Virus record (IMG/VR): IMGVR_UViG_3300047300_000281
Span: 1 to 43,627 of that record
Source of the DNA: a virus
Reading direction: 5' to 3' (one strand)
DNA length: 43,627 nucleotides
The notes beneath the pieces are model-generated. The model ran no database searches and had not been told where the DNA came from. It worked only from the letters and a program-made list of their open reading frames with translations. The translations under genes were made by a program, and so were the position numbers. How positions within the stretch are numbered: position 1 is the first letter of the stretch; each line of letters opens with the position of its first letter. Positions 38,811 to 43,627 of this stretch are shown here, piece by piece.

Positions 38811-39596
38811 TTAGCAAGCTCCATATTGCTTTTCCAAGCGTTTCATACTAACAAATTCAGGGTCGAAATACCCATTCTCTACATCCCGCATAACGACAAC
38901 ACCCTTCCACCATGCGTTCTGTGACTGCCCGGCCCAAGTCTCTTCTGCACCTTTGTAGCAACCGACAACCATGCCGATAGAAGCTACTGGATAGGCTTCA
39001 TCCTTGAAATAGAGTCCACGCTTGTGGCTATGCCCGCAGACCGAAGAACTGTGGCGTTTTTGAATTAGAGAGTAGGCATGATGCAGGCCGCTCATAGCGT
39101 TTCCATAGTTTCCTGCACTAAAGAAGTGTGCGTAGCTTACTCCGTCATAGGAAGCAATAGCTGGCCCCCCGTTGTGGTACCCATGATACTCATCAAACCA
39201 ATGGTCTGTATCTAGGTGAGAGAAGCTGATTCCATATTTATCCCCTTCGAGTCGTGGGTCAAGGCTGATTGCTTTACGCAGTCGATTCTCGTGATTACCC
39301 TCAAAGCCAATACGATATGGTCGCTTCTTCTTGGTTAGTTTATAACGAGACCAGATACGATCTTGAGAGTCGTTGTAAGCTTCGATATCCGCTTGATAGC
39401 TCTGTGCTACAATGGCCTTAGGATTACGGGTATCAAAGCTGTTTAGACTTTGCATGTCGGCCCCATCACCCAAGTCTACTACGTAGTCTGGCTTAAGGTC
39501 TTCAATAAAGTCCCCCAACCAAGTGAAGCGTTCATTAGAAACATCTGGATGCGCATGGGCGCAAGAATACACTACACACGTCTTACCCATGTACAT
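38811..39596 (-). CDS. Calcineurin-like metallophosphoesterase
   Basis: 261 residues with the motifs GDGAD (43-47), GNHE (100-103), a His-containing HFFSAGNYG segment (157-165) and GHSH (188-191). The first motif reads SCAHAHP, so the usual Asp of D-x-H is not plain. The enzyme probably hydrolyses a phosphodiester (nucleic acid or cyclic nucleotide). Start at 39596 (ATGTACATG); a second ATG at 39590 is possible. It overlaps the previous gene by 8-14 bases. Confidence 0.75.
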   Translation of the reverse strand: MYMGKTCVVYSCAHAHPDVSNERFTWLGDFIEDLKPDYVVDLGDGADMQSLNSFDTRNPKAIVAQSYQADIEAYNDSQDRIWSRYKLTKKKRPYRIGFEGNHENRLRKAISLDPRLEGDKYGISFSHLDTDHWFDEYHGYHNGGPAIASYDGVSYAHFFSAGNYGNAMSGLHHAYSLIQKRHSSSVCGHSHKRGLYFKDEAYPVASIGMVVGCYKGAEETWAGQSQNAWWKGVVVMRDVENGYFDPEFVSMKRLEKQYGAC

Positions 39597-39864
39597 TCAA
39601 CTCCATTGGCTCAATATTACTCTTGAAATGATCTACCATTGCGCGAGCTTCGTCAAGAGTCTCAAACCAAAACTCTCGATCAAATACTTCTTTCTTGTAA
39701 GAGGCTTTACATAGAACCATGTAGTTCAATCCATCTGGAACATAGGGGTCACCTACTTCTTGTCGAGAGTAAGGACCTTGAAGTACACCCCAGATTTTAA
39801 GTTTCTCTTGTGGAATCTCTTGAGGTTCAGGCTTCTTAAAGAGACTCAGAATCTTTTTTAGCAT
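39583..39864 (-). CDS. Hypothetical protein, 93 aa
   Basis: I choose ATG 39864 (MLKKILSLFKKPEPQEIPQE); a TTG at 39891 would lengthen the overlap with the nuclease gene. The N-terminus is a short amphipathic helix, then a small domain (FDREFWFETLDEARAMVDHF) that resembles short phage alpha/beta proteins. Unknown function, within the DNA-processing gene group. Confidence 0.5.
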   Translation of the reverse strand: MLKKILSLFKKPEPQEIPQEKLKIWGVLQGPYSRQEVGDPYVPDGLNYMVLCKASYKKEVFDREFWFETLDEARAMVDHFKSNIEPMELNVHG

Positions 39865-40207
39865 TCTTGGACAACTCCATAAAGTGTTCAAAGTCTAGTA
39901 TGGCTAGGGGTTTCTTTCGATCACCTTGGATTACCAATAGTGGTTGATAACCTTTGGAGTTTGTTTTAGCTTGTTCAAAAGGCCCATAGACTGCAAAAGC
40001 TTTGTGTCGTTTGCACTCTACACTGTAGGGAAAGACTTTCCGCGCTGCGGGGGATAGCTGAACATCTTCCCCTCCTTGCCCCATAGCCGTACTCTTACAG
40101 TCATCAGGCTCTAGCAAAGGGAAGGACTCCAAGATGGAATCCCTCACCATTTTTTGTAAGTTCCTGCCCTTAGCCTTACGGGAGGCTGTGGAGATACCTT
40201 TAGTCAT
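39836..40207 (-). CDS. PD-(D/E)XK nuclease, probable Holliday-junction or DNA-repair type
   Basis: 123 residues. GGEDVQLS (45-52) and VECKRHKAF (63-71) give the acidic residue Asp 48 and the E-x-K pair (Glu 64, Lys 66) of a small PD-(D/E)XK enzyme. Size and layout match phage nucleases of the Hjc or VRR-like class that process recombination intermediates. Start overlaps the Cas4-like stop (ATGA). Confidence 0.65.
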   Translation of the reverse strand: MTKGISTASRKAKGRNLQKMVRDSILESFPLLEPDDCKSTAMGQGGEDVQLSPAARKVFPYSVECKRHKAFAVYGPFEQAKTNSKGYQPLLVIQGDRKKPLAILDFEHFMELSKNAKKDSESL

Positions 40208-41055
40208 TCGATAATCTCCGTAACCTTTGGCTCAGTGACAACATCAACAAGGTGTTGGTAGCCCGTAGAGTAGGCAAAGGTACGAGCTTCGGGCCAGCAG
40301 GTTTTACGGAACTCACAGTAAGAGCATTGAGTATCCAGCATCGTATTAGGACTAGTCTTAGACTGAGGCACTGGCTTGATACGATCTTCGGGGATAGGCC
40401 CTTTAACCATCTCCTTAGCTGCCAGCATCTCCTGCTCTTTGACCTTCAACTCTTCTGTGAAGTCATACTTGTCTAGGCAGAGCTTGAATCGGTCTTTCTG
40501 TACAACGAGAAAAGCTCCAGAGGTCTTGTCGAGTACCAGTGGATCGTCCTTACCTGCGTAGACATAAGAGCTAAGCTGACTGATATAGCCAAATGGGTCT
40601 TCCTCTCGGAGGTTATGGTTGGCAAACTTTTGGAAGGAGTACTTGCTAGCAGACTTAACGTCTACCGTAACCCCGTCAATGATACAGTCACGATGCCCGA
40701 TAATGCCATGAACATTAAGCTTGGTCTGCTCACCTTGCACGTCATGACCAGAAGCTTTAGCCAGAGCAATAACCAGAGCTTCGATCATATCCCCATAGAA
40801 GAAGGTACCAATAGCTTCTGCACCAAGTGGTTCTCCCTTCTCTGCTTCGTTGACCTTATACCAGAGCTTACGACTGCACGGTGTGCCAATGGACGACAGA
40901 GAAAGATACTTACGAACTTGTGCTGGCTTATGGAAGCGTTGGTAGGAGACTTCTTTCAGATCGTTGCCGAAGATTTCAGAAGCTGCTCGGTCCCAACCAC
41001 CGAGACCTAGAAGGGTTTGCTCGATATCGTAACACAACGTATCTAGAGTTTTCAT
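40204..41055 (-). CDS. Cas4-like RecB-family exonuclease with iron-sulfur cysteines
   Basis: 283 residues. A single cysteine at 60 (IGTPCSRKLWY) and a C-terminal CxxC-x5-C set (244, 247, 253) are the four ligands of a 4Fe-4S cluster. The core has GHRDCIIDG (120-128), VDVKSAS (Asp 132, Lys 134) and QLSSY (160-164, the QxxxY motif). This is the Cas4/AddB-C nuclease architecture. In a phage it probably resects DNA ends for replication and recombination; no CRISPR array or cas1/cas2 is present. Overlaps ThyX (ATGA). Confidence 0.85.
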   Translation of the reverse strand: MKTLDTLCYDIEQTLLGLGGWDRAASEIFGNDLKEVSYQRFHKPAQVRKYLSLSSIGTPCSRKLWYKVNEAEKGEPLGAEAIGTFFYGDMIEALVIALAKASGHDVQGEQTKLNVHGIIGHRDCIIDGVTVDVKSASKYSFQKFANHNLREEDPFGYISQLSSYVYAGKDDPLVLDKTSGAFLVVQKDRFKLCLDKYDFTEELKVKEQEMLAAKEMVKGPIPEDRIKPVPQSKTSPNTMLDTQCSYCEFRKTCWPEARTFAYSTGYQHLVDVVTEPKVTEIIE

Positions 41056-41708
41056 TCACTATCTTTCTTTAGTACAGTTGGGAAGATGGGTAGTAGGGCT
41101 TCTCGGATAGCTTGTGCCAAGAGGACATGCTCGTGTTGGGTTACGTGAGGGTCGTCACGAACTTCAAGGTACGTGAGCCAACTGCGGAGGGTTCCATTGA
41201 CGTATAGAGTACTCATAGTAAGACCCTCTGGCAAGATTACACGAGCACACTCTTTAGCTACATTACCCTTACGCATAGCCTCATAGCTATCTTTAACGTA
41301 GTCTAGCAAGGCTTCCATCTGAGAGATGGACATATTACCTACATCTTCGTCAAGATCGTCAATGCTGTTTTGTCGATTCTTGTTATCCTGACGCCGGAAG
41401 TCTCGATCAGTGAAATCAATCTTGTCCGAATAGCGTTGACTGAATTCTTGAAACGAAAAGCTTCGATGACGAAGAAGTTGTCGGGTAATATCTCGGGGAG
41501 CCTTAACTTCTACTACAGCGTTGACCATCTCAAACACTGACCAATGTTTGTTACGAATACAGTATTCCAGAAGCTTTTTGTAGTCTGGGTTGTCTTGATT
41601 AGAAGGGTTACTTACACGAGCACAGTAAGCCACAAGAGCTTCTGGACCAGAGGTAGGGATACCAATAACAGATTGGGTATAACCTACCAGCTTTGCACTA
41701 TACTTCAT
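41052..41708 (-). CDS. thyX: Flavin-dependent thymidylate synthase
   Basis: 218 residues with the signature RHRSFSFQEFSQRY at 80-93 (the RHRx7S motif) that binds FAD and dUMP. It makes dTMP from dUMP with methylenetetrahydrofolate and FAD, independent of ThyA and dihydrofolate reductase. Start overlaps the upstream membrane gene (ATGA). Grouped with RNR and MazG-like genes for DNA precursor supply. Confidence 0.93.
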   Translation of the reverse strand: MKYSAKLVGYTQSVIGIPTSGPEALVAYCARVSNPSNQDNPDYKKLLEYCIRNKHWSVFEMVNAVVEVKAPRDITRQLLRHRSFSFQEFSQRYSDKIDFTDRDFRRQDNKNRQNSIDDLDEDVGNMSISQMEALLDYVKDSYEAMRKGNVAKECARVILPEGLTMSTLYVNGTLRSWLTYLEVRDDPHVTQHEHVLLAQAIREALLPIFPTVLKKDSE

Positions 41709-41866
41709 TGAAATACCCCCATATCTGTGTTTACCGCGAGTACCAAGAAAGTTGCCCAGATTACGTGCTTAATCTCTTTAATATCTTCTTTAGATAGCGC
41801 GGCAGCAATCAAGTGAATTAGTGCAAAGAGAAGCGCTGCAATGTTGAGATAAGCATTAAGAGTCAT
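41705..41866 (-). CDS. Cryptic 53-aa two-helix membrane protein
   Basis: ATG at 41866 overlaps the next-upstream gene stop (ATGA) and TGA at 41707-41705 overlaps thyX (ATGA). It starts MTLNAYLNIAALLFALIHLI and has a second hydrophobic helix (HVIWATFLVLAVN). It is too short for common gene-finder cut-offs. Two-helix membrane proteins could be holin-like or an inhibitor of host membrane processes; no function can be assigned. Confidence 0.6.
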   Translation of the reverse strand: MTLNAYLNIAALLFALIHLIAAALSKEDIKEIKHVIWATFLVLAVNTDMGVFQ

Positions 41867-42051
41867 TTAGTAGACCCCTTCACGGTATACGAGTCAATAT
41901 TTCGGATAACCTCGAACTGCTTACCATTGATCTGCTCTTTAACAGAGCTACTACGACCAGACTTCTGATTAGAGTTTTGTGCAGTGACTCGGAAGACCAT
42001 GTTGAGCATTACACCAAAGTCTGCAGGATTTCCATCAAGAATTACTTTCAT
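41863..42051 (-). CDS. Hypothetical protein, 62 aa
   Basis: Starts MKVILDGNPADFGVMLNMVF and has a polar middle (QNSNQKSGRSSSVKEQINGK). It lies between the SSB-like gene and the small membrane gene. No family recognised. A GC-rich hairpin stands upstream at 42070-42087. Confidence 0.5.
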   Translation of the reverse strand: MKVILDGNPADFGVMLNMVFRVTAQNSNQKSGRSSSVKEQINGKQFEVIRNIDSYTVKGSTK

Positions 42052-42069
42052 TCTTTCTCCTAAAGAGTT

Positions 42070-42087
42070 AGGGGCCTTTCGGCCCCT
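42070..42087. terminator. GC-rich hairpin after the SSB-like gene
   Basis: AGGGGCC and GGCCCCT pair around TTTC (read as GAAA, a GNRA-type tetraloop, on the minus strand). On the plus strand TTTCTTTG follows; on the minus strand TAACTCTTT follows. It is probably a partial terminator or an RNA end stabiliser for the SSB-like gene. Confidence 0.6.
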
Positions 42088-42103
42088 TTCTTTGTGTTAC
42101 ACC

Positions 42104-42637
42104 TCAAAAAGGCAGGTCGTCGTTCAAGTCATCTTGCGGAGGTGGACTCTTCACCGCAGGCTTACTGGTTTGCGGCTTAGGTGCCACTTCCTCTGCGGAG
42201 TCGTCAGGGTTGTACTCTACGTGCTCAAGTACAGTCACCTTATCCAGTCGAGTGCCTACGATAGACTTACGTGAAGTGTCATAGACAGATAAAATCACAC
42301 TAACTTTGGAGCCATTACCGATAGGACCATCCATATCGTAGTCCCAGTTAGAGGCATCTGCTTTATGCACCACAGGTGCACCACCTCCAAAGTTCTCAGT
42401 CCACTTTCGTGTGAACTTAACGCGAGTCAGACCCGGATTATCAGGACTCGGAGTTCCACGTTTCATGGACTTGGACTTCTGCAGCAGGTCCATGTTGTCT
42501 TTATCAAGGTCTACATCAATGGTGGTTTGTCCACCAATTTCCTTGAGTGCATCCTCGAAACCAGTCAAATCTCTATTGCCGGGAAACACCTTGCTCCAGT
42601 ATGCAAGGCCAGTAAGTTTTACGCGACGAGTGCCCAT
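42104..42637 (-). CDS. Single-stranded DNA-binding protein-like
   Basis: 177 residues with an acidic disordered tail ending DDLNDDLPF, the partner-docking end of SSBs and T7 gp2.5-like proteins. The body (KLTGLAYWSKVFPGNRDLTG, then a strand-rich middle, RTPSPDNPG-type loop and GSKVSVILSVYDTSRKSIVG) fits a phage OB-fold SSB. The start has AGGAGA upstream and the gene has its own promoter. A phage SSB interacts with polymerase, primase and recombination proteins. Confidence 0.75.
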   Translation of the reverse strand: MGTRRVKLTGLAYWSKVFPGNRDLTGFEDALKEIGGQTTIDVDLDKDNMDLLQKSKSMKRGTPSPDNPGLTRVKFTRKWTENFGGGAPVVHKADASNWDYDMDGPIGNGSKVSVILSVYDTSRKSIVGTRLDKVTVLEHVEYNPDDSAEEVAPKPQTSKPAVKSPPPQDDLNDDLPF

Positions 42638-42666
42638 ACTATCTCCTATATGGTTTTGTTAGTGAA

Positions 42667-42696
42667 ATTGTAGCAGGTTTTCTTGGCGGTGTGCAA
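42667..42696 (-). promoter_or_regulatory. Extended -10 promoter of the SSB-like gene
   Basis: On the minus strand TTGCAC (42696-42691), 18 bases, and TGC-TACAAT with the -10 at 42672-42667. The extended -10 compensates for the poor -35. The predicted transcript begins shortly before the SSB ribosome-binding site. Confidence 0.5.
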
Positions 42697-42704
42697 GAGG
42701 TTTT

Positions 42705-43055
42705 TTATTCAAATTCAACCTTAATGACGTGTTTAGGCTGCACAACTTTGAAATCGTCAAAGGTAGCTCCATCATAAGATGCATACCAGCCATGAAACTT
42801 GATGTACACGTCTTCTTCACCGTCTTTACTGAACTGGTATACAGCGTAGTAAGTCGAACCTTGATCTTCTCCCCCGTAGTTATCAACTAGCTTGATAGAG
42901 ATTCCAAGAGGTTCAGCAAACTCACCGAACTCAGTCAGAACAGGTTGAGTTTGTTTCCAAGGTACATAGCTAATAGCTAGGTCACAGTGCATAGCCTCGG
43001 TTGCTACACTCTGGTTGGCATTGAAGTAGTCTACGAGGGTTTGTTCAAAGGTCAT
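42705..43055 (-). CDS. Hypothetical protein, 116 aa
   Basis: Starts MTFEQTLVDYFNANQSVATE. The body (AEPLGISIKLVDNYGGEDQG, then TYYAVYQFSKDGEEDVYIKF and a Trp/Tyr-rich HGWYASYDG) is a beta-rich domain seen in short phage proteins of unknown function. Start overlaps the upstream gene (ATGA). Confidence 0.55.
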   Translation of the reverse strand: MTFEQTLVDYFNANQSVATEAMHCDLAISYVPWKQTQPVLTEFGEFAEPLGISIKLVDNYGGEDQGSTYYAVYQFSKDGEEDVYIKFHGWYASYDGATFDDFKVVQPKHVIKVEFE

Positions 43056-43627
43056 TTCAAGTTCTCCTTGATGTGTTGGAATTTGTTAGTGTCGAATAGT
43101 GCCACAACTTCTGGGTAGTAGTCAATGGCTTTGTCTCGGAAGAAGCCCGAAGTCAGTGTGGTACAGACTTTCTTTAGGGCCTCTAGATAAGCTAGTTTGA
43201 GTGGGTATTCCCAATTGTTACGAACAAGGAAGCGTTCAGTTGCGATTACATAGGTTTCTTCTGCCACACACTTTAGTTGGTCTTCGTGAGGTAGAGCTTC
43301 CCATAGGTCTTTCTCACACCAAGCTTTAGAGAAGTCTCTCTTCAAACTAAGATAGAGTGGCTCTTTGCCATAAGCTGCAAGCTCGTGGATGAAGTCATGA
43401 TCATAGACTTTCTTTACTGCATCGTCAAAGAACTCCTCGTTAGTTTTATTGAGGCTTGGTTTACCCTGTGGATAGGCTTCTTTGGTGAGTTTGATACGCT
43501 CCTCAAGGTCTTCCACAGGATAGGCATAAGCAAACTTCTTGATCTGCTTATGATACTGAGTGATGTGCTTGTCCCACTTGTAGTCTCGCCACAAGTGAGA
43601 GCGTTTGATCAGCGCAAGAGTGCCCAT
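43052..43627 (-). CDS. Phage nucleotidyltransferase-associated-type protein, probably truncated at the edge
   Basis: 191 residues whose first Met is the last three bases of the window. TLALIKRSHLWRDYKWDKHI, the segment FFDDAVKKVYDHDFIHELAA and the ending TTLTSGFFRDKAIDYYPEV match the C-terminal part of a larger phage family (DUF7275-like). In that family, as I recall it, an N-terminal domain precedes 'LxxLKxSH'. The ATG at the edge may thus be internal, with the gene continuing to the right. Function unknown. Confidence 0.6.
   Translation of the reverse strand: MGTLALIKRSHLWRDYKWDKHITQYHKQIKKFAYAYPVEDLEERIKLTKEAYPQGKPSLNKTNEEFFDDAVKKVYDHDFIHELAAYGKEPLYLSLKRDFSKAWCEKDLWEALPHEDQLKCVAEETYVIATERFLVRNNWEYPLKLAYLEALKKVCTTLTSGFFRDKAIDYYPEVVALFDTNKFQHIKENLK

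Noticed and set aside
40204-41055. Part of a CRISPR-Cas system, from the Cas4-like gene
   Set aside because: No direct-repeat array and no cas1, cas2 or effector gene is present; phage Cas4-like nucleases commonly stand alone.

Overview
This window is part of a tailed-phage genome, most likely a podovirus of a marine alphaproteobacterium (Rhodobacteraceae-like). The case rests on four things. The late genes run TerL, portal, scaffold, major capsid, adaptor and nozzle, with no tape-measure or tail-tube gene. Several virion and accessory proteins belong to families I know from marine phages and cyanophages. The nucleotide genes include a cobalamin-dependent (class II) ribonucleotide reductase and ThyX. 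One inserted tail-spike module looks like those of Rhodobacterales gene transfer agents and prophages. No DNA polymerase, helicase, primase, RNA polymerase, integrase or repressor is visible, and genes are cut at both edges, so this looks like an excerpt of a larger genome.

Layout. (1) 1-3727, minus strand: small, mostly unknown early-type genes, including a 22-unit pentapeptide-repeat protein and a GC-rich two-gene cassette closed by two tandem terminators. (2) 3728-4976: a 1.2 kb divergent control region with iterated motifs, dyad clusters, two plus-strand promoters and a possible 27-aa leader peptide. (3) 4977-33866, plus strand: HNH protein, spike base and spike, a cassette of short lysine-rich proteins, further virion proteins, small and large terminase, portal, scaffold, promoter plus tRNA-Thr, major capsid protein, adaptor, nozzle, tail fibres, lysis genes and internal virion proteins. 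It ends at a strong bidirectional terminator (33873-33905). (4) 33907-43627, minus strand: nucleotide-metabolism and DNA-processing genes (SSB-like protein, ThyX, Cas4-like nuclease, PD-(D/E)XK nuclease, phosphoesterase, MazG-like, class II RNR, glutaredoxin, PhoH), mostly joined by ATGA or TGATG overlaps.

The most notable content is two independent self-splicing elements in essential late genes. The terminase large subunit carries a 324-residue intein with a LAGLIDADG endonuclease and unusual C-terminal splicing residues. The major capsid gene is split by a 923-nt group I intron whose LAGLIDADG endonuclease reading frame runs into the ribozyme core. A GC-rich spike module whose composition boundaries fall inside genes, a candidate one-gene spanin, and several small genes below usual length cut-offs are also described.
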